Shown here piece by piece: positions 43,416 to 51,361 of a stretch of DNA of 64,000 nt (position 1 is its first letter; each line of letters starts with the position of its first letter). The notes beneath the pieces are model-generated. The model was not told the DNA's origin. It was given only the letters and a program-made list of their open reading frames with translations, and did no database searches. A program made the translations under genes and the position numbers. The stretch spans positions 1-64,000 of the forward strand of contig CAMLMV010000003.1 in assembly GCA_946481275.1 (NCBI GenBank). The letters are read 5' to 3'. The DNA is from an uncultured Massilia sp. (GTDB lineage: Bacteria; Pseudomonadota; Gammaproteobacteria; Burkholderiales; Burkholderiaceae).

Positions 43416-43656
43416 CGCAGCACCCGCCGCAGCAGCCGCCGCTCTTTTCCTTGCGCGCCTCGCCGTAGCCGGCGCCCAGCAGCGCGGCGGTGATGTCCTG
43501 CGTCGACGTGGCTTCCTCGTCGAACTCCACGTGCATCTGCCTGCCGCCCGGCTCGAGGTCGACGCCGCGCACGCCGGGCAGGGTGCAGAGGGCGCTCGTG
43601 AGACGTTCGACGTCGGCGAAGGCGAGGGGGGCCGAGAACTGGAAATCGTGTTGCAT
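43408..43656 (-). CDS. HMA-like ferredoxin-fold protein with cysteine-rich tail
   Basis: An 82-residue protein with the beta-alpha-beta-beta-alpha-beta pattern of heavy-metal-associated domains (LPGVRGVDLEPGGRQMHVEF, then DITAALLGAGYG). It lacks the normal CxxC of the first loop; only Cys24 is there. Instead the C-terminus ends GGCCGGCCGG, a four-cysteine tail that could bind metal. First gene of a two-gene operon preceded by the TTGAACCRGTTTAA-type box and a -10 at the -41.5 spacing, so it is probably induced with nrdJ, ubiUVT and norB. Metal delivery under anaerobiosis is a guess. Confidence 0.7.
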   Translation of the reverse strand: MQHDFQFSAPLAFADVERLTSALCTLPGVRGVDLEPGGRQMHVEFDEEATSTQDITAALLGAGYGEARKEKSGGCCGGCCGG

Positions 43657-43691
43657 GATGCTCCTTTGCGATGGGTCGTTGGTATGCCGTT

Positions 43692-43733
43692 AGCGTAGGA
43701 CCGGAGGCCGGCCCTGTCCTTGAACCGGTTTCA
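43692..43733 (-). promoter_or_regulatory. Dnr/Fnr-like box and -10 of the HMA-like operon
   Basis: TTGAACCGGTTTCA on the plus strand at 43720-43733 (near-palindrome, so TGAAACCGGTTCAA on the minus strand). On the minus strand, 22 bp further on, lies TACGCT (43697-43692). This puts the box centre at -41.5 from a start near 43685, 29 bp before the ATG. Confidence 0.6.
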
Positions 43734-43744
43734 GGTTTTACGAA

Positions 43745-46186
43745 TCAGGCGCAGCCGCCCAGGTAGTGGCACGACGTGCAGCGCGTGCAGCCGTCGACCT
43801 TGCGCAGCGCGCGGGCGCCGCATTCCGGGCATTTCGCGCCCGTCTCTTCGACCGCGGCCACCTCGGGTGCCGATGCTTCCGCCGGCGTGCCGCGGCCCGC
43901 AAGCAGGCGGTCCAGCGCGTCGGCGGGCACCTGGTTGCCGTACGCGTCGAGGAAGCCGCGCCGGATCAGGATCCGCTGCAGCATGAACGCGATCGCCGCC
44001 ACTTCCGAATCGTGGTACACGGGCACCTGCACGCCATCGGCGCGCGTCAGGTGGCCGCAGCGCACGGGTCCCTTTTCCCACACGACGGCGCGCATGTCGG
44101 CGAGCGCCTTCGCGATGGAGCTGCCTGCACGCGCGGCCAGCGACAGCAGGCGCATCGTGGACGTGATCCACTGGTGGCCGTCGCTGCGCTGGTTGGCGGG
44201 CATGAAGAATTCGAACGGACGCTCGATGGTCAACGCGCGCCCGTTCAGCCTTCCTTCCACGCGCATGAAGCTGATGGTGAGGTACACCGTCTTCTTGCCT
44301 TCCTGCGTCGTGTACTCGACCTTCGAGGTGACCGATTCGAGTTCGCCGGCCGGACGGCTCTCGAAGCGCCGGCGCAGCGGATCGACATCGTCTGCGGACG
44401 GTGGCGGCGCGACGCTCAGCACGCTCCCCGTGACGGCATTCGGCCGGTACGTCGCGAGGCCCTTCAGGCCGGCGCGCCACGCGTCCGTGTATAAATCCTT
44501 GAAATCGTCGAACGGGTAGTCGGCAGGCACGTTGACGGTCTTCGAGATCGCGCCGTCCACGTATGGCTGCACGGCCGCCATCATGCCGAGGTGATCCTGC
44601 GCCGACATCTCCAGCGCGGTCACGAATTGCGGCGGCAGTTCGGCCACGTCGTGCCCGAGGTGGCGGTACAGGCGCCAGGCGTGGTCGGCCACCTCGTAGA
44701 TGCGCGTGCTGGCGTCCGGCATGCGCTTCTTGCGCTGGTACACCCACGAGAACGCGGGCTCGATGCCGTTCGACGCGTTGTCCGCGAACGCGAGCGCGAT
44801 GGTGCCGGTGGGCGCGATCGACATCAGGTGCGAATTGCGGATGCCGTGGCGGGCGATCGCCTCGCGCAGGTCGTCCGGCAGCCGCCGCGCGAATGCGCCG
44901 TCCAGGTAGCGCTCCGCGTCGAACAGCGGAAACGCGCCTTTTTCGCGCGCCAGCTCCACGGATGCGGCGTAGGCGGCGTCGCGCAGCGCGCGCGTGACGT
45001 CGGCGGCGAAGGCGCGGCCCTCGTCGGCGTCGTAGCGCAGGCCCAGCATGACGAGCGCGCTGCCCAGCCCCAGGAAGCCGATGCCGATGCGGCGCTTGTT
45101 GCGGCCTTCCGCCGCCTGCTGCGGCAGGGGCCATTCGGTGGCGTCGAGCGCGAGGTCGAGCATGCGCACGCCGACGGCCGTCACTTCGCTGAACGTGTCG
45201 ACGTCGAAGAACGCGTCCGGTGTGAACGGGTGGCGCACGAACTTCGTGAGGTCGAGCGAGCCGAGGTCGCAGCAGCCGTACGGTGGCAGCGGCTGTTCGC
45301 CGCACGGGTTGGTGGCGGCCAGCGTCTCCGCGTAGTACAGGTTGTTTTCGCCGTTGATGCGGTCCAGGAACAGCACGCCCGGCTCCGCATGGTCGTAGGT
45401 CGAGCGGATCACCTTGTCCCACAGGTCGCGCGCACGCACGGTGCGGTAGACCCAGCGGCCGTCCGGGCGCAGATACGCGCCATTGGCCTGGTCGTCCGGC
45501 CCCGGTTCGGCCGCGTGCGTCAGCGCGACGGCGTCGTCGTCGATCACGGCGCGCATGAACGCGTCCGTGACGCCGACGGACAAATTGAAATTGCTGAACG
45601 CACCGCCGTCCTTGGCCGCGACGAACGCTTCGATGTCGGGATGGTCGATGCGCAGCACGCCCATCTGGGCGCCGCGGCGGGCACCGGCCGATTCGACGGT
45701 GCGGCACGACGCGTCGAACACGGCCATGTACGACACGGGGCCCGACGCGCGCGACTGCGTGCCTTTGACCAGGCTGCCGGCGGGCCGGATGGCGGAAAAA
45801 TCGTAGCCGACGCCGCCGCCACGGCGCATCGTTTCCGCGCTTTCCGCGACGGCGCCGTAGATGCCGGGGATGGCGCCGTCGCGGCCGCTGATCGCGTCGC
45901 CGACGGGCTGCACGAAGCAGTTCATCAGGGTGGCCTTCAGGCCGACGCCGGCGGCCGAGTTGATGCGGCCGGCGGGCACGAAGCCGTGGTCCTGCGCCCA
46001 CAGGAAGCGCTGCTCCATCTCCAGGCGCAGCGGCTCGGGTTCGTGCGCGGCCAGCGCGCGGGCCACGCGCGCGCGCACTTCCGCGACGGTCGTCTCGTCG
46101 CCTTTCGCGTATTTTTCGCGCAGTACGTCAACCGACACGTCCTGCGTCGGCATGGTTGCGGCAAAGAGGGATTCGTTGGCGTTCAT
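43745..46186 (-). CDS. nrdJ: Adenosylcobalamin-dependent (class II) ribonucleotide reductase
   Basis: Makes deoxyribonucleotides with a B12 radical, so it works with or without oxygen. Start is the ATG at 46186, preceded by GAGGA at 4 bp, giving 813 residues. Visible class II parts are the substrate-site Cys in [47 protein letters not shown] and the C-terminal zinc-type [12 protein letters not shown] then [15 protein letters not shown], whose cysteines pass electrons to the active site. No nrdAB or nrdD is nearby. It is preceded by the anaerobic box, and that box overlaps the stop of the DGC gene. Confidence 0.94.
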   Translation of the reverse strand: MNANESLFAATMPTQDVSVDVLREKYAKGDETTVAEVRARVARALAAHEPEPLRLEMEQRFLWAQDHGFVPAGRINSAAGVGLKATLMNCFVQPVGDAISGRDGAIPGIYGAVAESAETMRRGGGVGYDFSAIRPAGSLVKGTQSRASGPVSYMAVFDASCRTVESAGARRGAQMGVLRIDHPDIEAFVAAKDGGAFSNFNLSVGVTDAFMRAVIDDDAVALTHAAEPGPDDQANGAYLRPDGRWVYRTVRARDLWDKVIRSTYDHAEPGVLFLDRINGENNLYYAETLAATNPCGEQPLPPYGCCDLGSLDLTKFVRHPFTPDAFFDVDTFSEVTAVGVRMLDLALDATEWPLPQQAAEGRNKRRIGIGFLGLGSALVMLGLRYDADEGRAFAADVTRALRDAAYAASVELAREKGAFPLFDAERYLDGAFARRLPDDLREAIARHGIRNSHLMSIAPTGTIALAFADNASNGIEPAFSWVYQRKKRMPDASTRIYEVADHAWRLYRHLGHDVAELPPQFVTALEMSAQDHLGMMAAVQPYVDGAISKTVNVPADYPFDDFKDLYTDAWRAGLKGLATYRPNAVTGSVLSVAPPPSADDVDPLRRRFESRPAGELESVTSKVEYTTQEGKKTVYLTISFMRVEGRLNGRALTIERPFEFFMPANQRSDGHQWITSTMRLLSLAARAGSSIAKALADMRAVVWEKGPVRCGHLTRADGVQVPVYHDSEVAAIAFMLQRILIRRGFLDAYGNQVPADALDRLLAGRGTPAEASAPEVAAVEETGAKCPECGARALRKVDGCTRCTSCHYLGGCA

Positions 46187-46213
46187 GTCTTCCTCGGTGA
46201 TAGTCAGGCGTCC

Positions 46214-46255
46214 ACTATCCCCGAGGCGCGCCGGCCCCGCCTTAAACTGGTTGAA
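46214..46255 (-). promoter_or_regulatory. Dnr/Fnr-like box and -10 of nrdJ
   Basis: On the minus strand TTCAACCAGTTTAA (46255-46242), then 22 bp, then GATAGT (46219-46214). Predicted start is near 46207 with a 21-base leader. The box contains the TAA stop codon of the upstream DGC gene. Confidence 0.6.
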
Positions 46256-46640
46256 GCAATCGGCGTTCCGCCGCCAGCAGGGCCACGTCGTCCGCCACCT
46301 CGCGCGCGACGGCGGCCGCTTCGGCCGCGTCGAACTGCATGTGGTAGCGCTTGCGCACGCCGTGTTCGGCCAGCTGGACATGCAGGTCCGGCGTCACGCC
46401 GTGGCGCGTGAGGCAGTGGCGCACGCATTCGAGCGGGCAGCCGTCGACGGCGACGACGGGCCGTCCCGACTTCGCCAGCCTGACGAGCGACGGCACGTCG
46501 CCGCCCACGCCGGCGATGCACGACATCTCGGCGACCTCGGCGCGGTCGAGTTCCAGCGCGATGTGGTTGGCCATCTGCGCCGCGCTGGAACAGCCGGAAC
46601 AGGAATAGACGAGGGGGAAAACGGTGCGGTCACGGCCCAT
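46242..46640 (-). CDS. DGC-domain putative zinc-binding protein
   Basis: A 132-residue cytoplasmic protein of the DGC family. The cysteine sets are [18 protein letters not shown] near the N-terminus, SCIAGVGGD, and the name-giving [12 protein letters not shown]. Function is unknown. It is the last gene of the ubiU-ubiV-ubiT operon: its ATG lies 12 bp after the ubiT stop, with AAGGAG 6 bp upstream. Frequent placement with anaerobic ubiquinone genes would fit a metal or Fe-S service to UbiU/UbiV, but this is inference. Confidence 0.78.
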   Translation of the reverse strand: MGRDRTVFPLVYSCSGCSSAAQMANHIALELDRAEVAEMSCIAGVGGDVPSLVRLAKSGRPVVAVDGCPLECVRHCLTRHGVTPDLHVQLAEHGVRKRYHMQFDAAEAAAVAREVADDVALLAAERRLLQPV

Positions 46641-46652
46641 GAGGTTCTCCTT

Positions 46653-47054
46653 TCAACGGTCGATGGCGTCCAGCGTATTCTTGATGAGCAGCCCCAGCTC
46701 CGTGTCGCCTTCCATCACGAGACGGCGGCTGAAGAACAGCGTGTCCGGGTCTTCGCGGCGCGTGGCCAGCAGGCCCAGGTCGTACAGGGTCGCGCCGATG
46801 ACGACGTCCGGATCCGTTTTCGACGTCACGGCCGCGAATGACCGTCCGTTCCACGCGACGTCGAAGGCGACGCCCGCGTCCAGCACGGCCAGGCGCAGCC
46901 GCTTGCGCAGGAGCTGCGCGCGCACGTCCGCGTCCAGGTGGGGCTTCAGGCCCGCGTTCAGGCCCGCCGCGAACAGCCACGCGCCGGGCCGGCCGGGCAA
47001 CCGGGACAGGACGTGGCGGACGGGCGCCGGCAGGCGGTAGGGAGACGCGTTCAT
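46653..47054 (-). CDS. ubiT: SCP2-domain accessory protein of anaerobic ubiquinone synthesis
   Basis: UbiT binds ubiquinone precursors through its SCP2 lipid-binding pocket and is required for oxygen-independent ubiquinone synthesis. The 133-residue protein starts at the ATG at 47054, overlapping the ubiV stop (ATGA). The SCP2 core runs from about residue 25 to the end, including FDVAWNGRSFAAV, DPDVVIGATLYDLGLLATRREDPDTLFFSR and GDTELGLLIKNTLDAI. Same order and coupling as known ubiUVT sets. Confidence 0.9.
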   Translation of the reverse strand: MNASPYRLPAPVRHVLSRLPGRPGAWLFAAGLNAGLKPHLDADVRAQLLRKRLRLAVLDAGVAFDVAWNGRSFAAVTSKTDPDVVIGATLYDLGLLATRREDPDTLFFSRRLVMEGDTELGLLIKNTLDAIDR

Positions 47055-47938
47055 GCGGCGACCTCCTCGAGGCCGGGGCGTCCGTGCCAGAAGCCGTTGC
47101 AGGGGGCGGCCGGCATCCACGCGCCCATGCGTTCGCGCGCGGCGGCCCCGGTCAGGGCGCCCGTCAGCACGCCGTGCACGCTGGCGACGATGTCGGCCAT
47201 GTGCGCCGACTGCGGGCTGAGACGCACGACGCCCACACCCAGCGCGCGCATGGCGGGCAGCACGTCCACGAGGTTGCAGACCTTGGCCGACTGGGTCTGG
47301 ATGCCGTTCAGGACGAGGAACGGCTTGCCTTCCTGCGTGTTCAGCACGAGGCCGTCCGGATGTTCGAGACAGCTGAAGCGGCAATCGTCCTTGGGCAGGT
47401 TGCGGTGGCGCGCCGTGAAGCAGCGCGCGGAAAAGGCGAGCGGCATGCGGCCGTATGCGAAGACCTCGGTCTCCACGCCGGCGGGAAGGCCGGACTGCAT
47501 CGCCGCAAGGCTTGTCGAGGGCATCTCCAGCGGCGCGACCCAGCGCACCGCGCCGGCGCGGGCGAGCAGGGCGAGCGTGGCCGGGTTGTAGATGTTGAGG
47601 TGCGGTCCGGCGACGAACGGGCGGCCGTCGACGCAGTGGACGGCGCCCATGTCGTTGGCCTCCACCAGGAACTGTCCGTTGCCGGCCACGCGGCGCACGA
47701 TGGACAGGTCGGACGGCGATTCGATCAGGACTTGGGTCGACAGCACGACCTCCTTGCCGGCGGCGGCCAGGCGGTCCGCCAGCGTGAGCCAATCGGAGGG
47801 GCGCAGCTCGTGCCGGCGCGAGCACACGGTGTCGCCGAGGTAGACGACGTCGACGGGCGTCTCCGCCATGGCATCGTAGAACGCGAACACGGTGTCGCGC
47901 GGCCAGTAGTATTGCAGGGGCCCGAGGGCAATCTTCAT
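47051..47938 (-). CDS. ubiV: Anaerobic ubiquinone hydroxylation protein UbiV (U32 family)
   Basis: Works as a heterodimer with UbiU to hydroxylate the ubiquinone ring without O2. From the ATG at 47938 it has 295 residues and starts MKIALGPLQYYWP. The four [4Fe-4S] ligands correspond to Cys39, Cys173, Cys186 and Cys190, the last three in ARCFTARHRNLPKDDCRFSC. Their spacing equals that of E. coli UbiV. It begins 19 bp after ubiU and overlaps ubiT. Confidence 0.93.
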   Translation of the reverse strand: MKIALGPLQYYWPRDTVFAFYDAMAETPVDVVYLGDTVCSRRHELRPSDWLTLADRLAAAGKEVVLSTQVLIESPSDLSIVRRVAGNGQFLVEANDMGAVHCVDGRPFVAGPHLNIYNPATLALLARAGAVRWVAPLEMPSTSLAAMQSGLPAGVETEVFAYGRMPLAFSARCFTARHRNLPKDDCRFSCLEHPDGLVLNTQEGKPFLVLNGIQTQSAKVCNLVDVLPAMRALGVGVVRLSPQSAHMADIVASVHGVLTGALTGAAARERMGAWMPAAPCNGFWHGRPGLEEVAA

Positions 47939-47957
47939 GATGGTCTTCCGATACGTG

Positions 47958-48968
47958 TCATTTCCAGGGGCGGTGGTAGGCCCCGAGCGTGTGCTGGCTG
48001 CCTTCGGCGACGTTGTCCAGGCTCGCCATCCACTCGCGCCGGACCGAGTAGCGGCCATGCCCGGCGAGGCAGGCGTCGATGGCCGTGCGCCACACCTTCG
48101 TGACCTGGGCGACGTACGCGGGGCTGCGCTGGCGGCCTTCGATCTTGACGGCGCGCGCGCCCGCGGCGGCCAGCTTCGGCAGGATCTCGAGCGTGTTCAG
48201 GCTCGCGGGTTCCTCGATCGCGTAATAGGTCTCGCCGTCCACGTCGAAGCGGCCCTTGCACAGCGTGGGATAGCCGGCCTGCTCCCCGTCGCCGTAGCGG
48301 TCGATGAGGACGTCGTACAGGCGTGCCTCCAGCGCGCGCGGCGTCCGCGTCCAGCGCACCGCCTTCGCAGGCGAGCACACGCCGTGCGTGTTGGGCGACT
48401 CGCCGGTGGCGTACGAGGACAGCTGGCAGCGGCCTTCCGCCATCACGCACAGGCTGCCGAAGCCGAACACCTCGATCTCGACGGGTGAATGCTCGATGAC
48501 TTTTTCCGCCTGGGCCAGCGACAGCACGCGCGGCAGCACGGCGCGCGCGATGCCGAAGTGGCGGTGGTAGAAGGCGATGGCGTCGATGTTCGTCGCCGAA
48601 CCCTGCACGGACAGGTGCAGCCGCAGCTGCGGGTGCACGCGCGCCGCATAGTCCATCAGGCCGGGGTCGGCGAGGATCACGGCGTCGATGCCGTGCGTGG
48701 CGGCGCGGTCGAGGGCGCGCCGCCACGGGCCGTCGCCGCCCGGCTGCGGGTAGGTGTTCAGCGCGAGGAAGACCTTGCGGTTGCGGTCGTGGGCATAGCG
48801 GATGCCTTCGACGATGGCGTCTTCGGAGAAGTTCAGGCCGGCGAAATTGCGCGCATTGGTCGCGTCGCGAAAGCCGAGGTAGACGCAGTCGGCGCCGTGG
48901 TCGATGGCGGCCTTGAGGGCCGGCAGGCTGCCGGCGGGACAAACGAGTTCGAGGGAGGAAGAGGTCAT
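47958..48968 (-). CDS. ubiU: Anaerobic ubiquinone hydroxylation protein UbiU (U32 family)
   Basis: Peptidase-U32-like Fe-S protein, partner of UbiV. The ATG at 48968 gives 336 residues (LELVCPAGSLPALKAAIDHG near the start). Cys174, Cys181, Cys198 and Cys237 have exactly the spacing of the E. coli UbiU cluster ligands (offset by five). First gene of ubiU-ubiV-ubiT-DGC. The anaerobic box at 49024 and a TATGCT at 48996 form its promoter, leaving a 21-base leader. With nitrate as acceptor and NarI using quinol, this operon keeps ubiquinone available without oxygen. Confidence 0.93.
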   Translation of the reverse strand: MTSSSLELVCPAGSLPALKAAIDHGADCVYLGFRDATNARNFAGLNFSEDAIVEGIRYAHDRNRKVFLALNTYPQPGGDGPWRRALDRAATHGIDAVILADPGLMDYAARVHPQLRLHLSVQGSATNIDAIAFYHRHFGIARAVLPRVLSLAQAEKVIEHSPVEIEVFGFGSLCVMAEGRCQLSSYATGESPNTHGVCSPAKAVRWTRTPRALEARLYDVLIDRYGDGEQAGYPTLCKGRFDVDGETYYAIEEPASLNTLEILPKLAAAGARAVKIEGRQRSPAYVAQVTKVWRTAIDACLAGHGRYSVRREWMASLDNVAEGSQHTLGAYHRPWK

Positions 48969-48995
48969 GGCGGGCGGGTGAACGGTAACGCAACG

Positions 48996-49037
48996 AGCAT
49001 AATGACGCGCCGCCTGCAGCGCCTTGAACGGGTTTAA
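48996..49037 (-). promoter_or_regulatory. Dnr/Fnr-like box and -10 of ubiUVT
   Basis: Plus-strand TTGAACGGGTTTAA (49024-49037), read on the minus strand as TTAAACCCGTTCAA, then 22 bp, then TATGCT (49001-48996). Same geometry as nrdJ and the HMA-like operon. The box contains the TAA stop of the upstream gene. Confidence 0.6.
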
Positions 49038-49426
49038 GCAAATCGCACGGCGTGTCCCTCCGGGTCGAACGCGAGGAAGCGTTCGATCGCGCCGCGGTAC
49101 ACGGCGTCGATCATCATCTTGAGGCCGCGGTCGATGCCGGCCGGTTGCTGTTCGCCGGCCAGCGCCGCGACGAAGACCATGTCCCACGGCTGGCCCGTCG
49201 CGCGCGATTCGTCGGCCAGCGCGGTAAAGTCCGCGAGCTCGTCGAGGCCCTTGTCCACGCACATCACGGGCGCCAGCGCGCCGCCGCGGCCTTCCTCGAA
49301 GCGGCGTGCCTGGCCCGGCGTGTGTGCCTGCGGCAGTTCGGCGACGGCGAACACGAACAGCAGGCGCTGCGCCTCGGGCTGGGCGCGCGCGGCGGCGAGG
49401 AAATCGGAAAAATTCGAGAGCTGCAT
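49034..49426 (-). CDS. Small protein often labelled ribonucleotide reductase subunit alpha
   Basis: A 130-residue soluble protein starting at the ATG at 49426 (MQLSNFSDFLAAARAQPEAQ). Relatives in Oxalobacteraceae carry the label ribonucleotide reductase subunit alpha, but I see none of the catalytic cysteines of such an enzyme; only Cys in VMCVDKG is present. True function is unknown. It is the gene before ubiU on the same strand, and its stop codon is part of the ubiU operator. It is divergent from the Dnr-like regulator. Confidence 0.7.
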   Translation of the reverse strand: MQLSNFSDFLAAARAQPEAQRLLFVFAVAELPQAHTPGQARRFEEGRGGALAPVMCVDKGLDELADFTALADESRATGQPWDMVFVAALAGEQQPAGIDRGLKMMIDAVYRGAIERFLAFDPEGHAVRFA

Positions 49427-49553
49427 GGGGAATCCGTGACAAAGAGGAGGATGGTCCGATTGTAGGCACGTTCCCCGCGCGTGAGAGTCGGCACGATGGA
49501 GGACGCCGCCTAGTTCTTCCGGACTATCCCGCGCGGCCATCGTACGCGCGAGA

Positions 49554-50258
49554 ATGGCGGTATCCCGACTATTTTCTCCCGCGACCGTGGCCACAATCGA
49601 TCCTTGCACCTTCCTGCGCCGCCTGCCGCTGTTTTCCGACCTCGGCGAGGACGAGCTGCGCGCCGTCGGCGCCGCCGCCACCGAGCAGCACGTCGACCGT
49701 GGCCGCACCATCGTCGAGCGGGGCGACCCGTGCGAGGGATTTCATTCGATCCTGTACGGCCAGGTCAAGCTGGCGTTCATCTCGCCGCAGGGCCAGGAAA
49801 AGGTCATCGAGATCCTCGGCCCGGGCAAGACGTTCGGCGAGGCCGTCATGTTCATGGACAAGCCGTACTTCGTGACGGCGACGGCGCTGGAGGACTGCCT
49901 GCTGCTGCACGTCCGCAAGGAAGCCATCTTCGCCGAGCTGGAACAGAGCCCCGCGTTCGCGCGGCGCATGCTGGCGGGGATGAGCCGGCGCCTGCACGGC
50001 CTCGTGGCGGACGTGGAGGCGTACACCTTGCACACGGGCGGCCAGCGCGTCGTCGGCTATCTGCTGAAGGATGCGCCCGAATCCGGCGCGACGGTGCGGC
50101 TGTCCGTCAGCAAGCGCCTCGTCGCGTCGCGCCTGAACATCACGCCCGAGTATTTTTCGCGCGTGCTGAACGACCTCACGCGGCGCGAACTCGTGCGCGT
50201 GGCCGGGCGCGACATCGCGATCCTCGACGCGGACGGGTTGCGCGCCTACGAGGGATAG
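49554..50258 (+). CDS. Crp/Fnr-family regulator, Dnr-like
   Basis: A 234-residue transcription factor with a cyclic-nucleotide-type sensor domain (about 18-130), a dimer helix (about 132-160) and a winged HTH whose recognition helix reads TPEYFSRVLNDL. The E-x-x-S-R pattern is the one that contacts TTGA half-sites. It has only Cys18, Cys60 and Cys115 and lacks the N-terminal cysteine cluster of Fnr, so it is more like the heme/NO-sensing Dnr group than an oxygen-sensing Fnr. It sits in the middle of the genes that carry the TTGAACCRGTTTAA box and is the best candidate to bind it. Its 3-prime end overlaps ackA by 13 bp, convergent. Confidence 0.85.
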   Translation: MAVSRLFSPATVATIDPCTFLRRLPLFSDLGEDELRAVGAAATEQHVDRGRTIVERGDPCEGFHSILYGQVKLAFISPQGQEKVIEILGPGKTFGEAVMFMDKPYFVTATALEDCLLLHVRKEAIFAELEQSPAFARRMLAGMSRRLHGLVADVEAYTLHTGGQRVVGYLLKDAPESGATVRLSVSKRLVASRLNITPEYFSRVLNDLTRRELVRVAGRDIAILDADGLRAYEG

Positions 50259-51361
50259 GCGTCCGCGACAGCTTTCGTCTCGCGCGCGATCACGGCTTCC
50301 TCGTCCGCCGGCAGCGTCCACACGGCGACGGCGCTGTCCGGCGTGTGCAGGCGCGGGCCGCCGGCGGCATTGGCGTCCGCATCGAGGCGCACGCCCAGCC
50401 ACGCCGCCTGTTCGCACACGCGGGCGCGGATGTCCGCCGCGTGTTCTCCGATGCCGCCCGTGAACACGAGCACGTCGAGGCCGCCCGCGGCGGCGGCGAG
50501 CGACCCGAGCTCGCGCGCGATCCGGTACACGAACACGTCGACCGCTTCGCGTGCGGCCGGGGCCGGGCTCGCGAGCAGGGTGCGCATGTCGCCGCTGATG
50601 CCGGAGAGGCCCACCAGGCCGCTGTCGCGGTACAGCAGGCGTTCCAGCGCGTCGGGCGTCATCCGTTTTACGCGCAGCAGGTGCAGCACGAGGCCGGGGT
50701 CGAGGGCGCCGCAGCGCGTGGCCATCGGCAGGCCGTCCAGTGCGGAAAAGCCCATCGACGTGGCGACGCTCCTGCCGTCGACCATGGCGCACATGCTGGC
50801 GCCGCTGCCCAGGTGGGCGACGACGACACGGCCACGGGCGCGCGGTTCGAACGCGGGCAAGATGTCGGCGATATGGGTGAACGACAGGCCGTGGAAGCCG
50901 TAGCGCAGCATGCCCTCGTCCGCAAGCGCGCGAGGGAGGCCGTACAGGCGCGCCACTCTCGGGTTCCCGAGGTGGAAGGCGGTGTCGAAGCAGGCGACCT
51001 GCGGCAGGCCCGGATGGAGGCGCGCCATCGCTTCCATGCCGGCCACGTTGTGCGGCTGGTGCAGCGGCGCGAGCGGGGCGAGGGCCTTCAGCTCGTCCAG
51101 CAGCGCGGGCGTGACGAGCGCCGGTCCGGCATGGGCATTCCCGCCGTGCACGACGCGGTGGCCGATGGCCGCCAGCCGGGCCGGCGCGAGGTGGTTCTCG
51201 ACCTGGCCGATGATGGTGCCCAGTTGCGCGGGGCCGTGACCTTCCACCTGGCCGTGCGCGGTCGCGACGACGTCCGCGCCCCGTTCCACGTAGACGGCGT
51301 ACTTGATGCTGGACGAGCCGGCATTGATGCAGGCGTAACCTTTAGTTGCGTTGTCCGTCAT
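50246..51361 (-). CDS. ackA: Acetate kinase
   Basis: Transfers phosphate between acetyl phosphate and ADP. The 371-residue protein begins near CINAGSSSIKYAV, the ATPase-fold phosphate loop, and continues with IGHRVVHGG, CFDTAFH, LRYGFHGLSFTHIADI and a C-terminal VFTGGIGEHAADIR. The ATG at 51361 overlaps the pta stop (ATGA), so pta and ackA are coupled and together make ATP from acetyl-CoA during anaerobic growth. Slightly shorter than E. coli AckA (400). Confidence 0.93.
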   Translation of the reverse strand: MTDNATKGYACINAGSSSIKYAVYVERGADVVATAHGQVEGHGPAQLGTIIGQVENHLAPARLAAIGHRVVHGGNAHAGPALVTPALLDELKALAPLAPLHQPHNVAGMEAMARLHPGLPQVACFDTAFHLGNPRVARLYGLPRALADEGMLRYGFHGLSFTHIADILPAFEPRARGRVVVAHLGSGASMCAMVDGRSVATSMGFSALDGLPMATRCGALDPGLVLHLLRVKRMTPDALERLLYRDSGLVGLSGISGDMRTLLASPAPAAREAVDVFVYRIARELGSLAAAAGGLDVLVFTGGIGEHAADIRARVCEQAAWLGVRLDADANAAGGPRLHTPDSAVAVWTLPADEEAVIARETKAVADAYPS

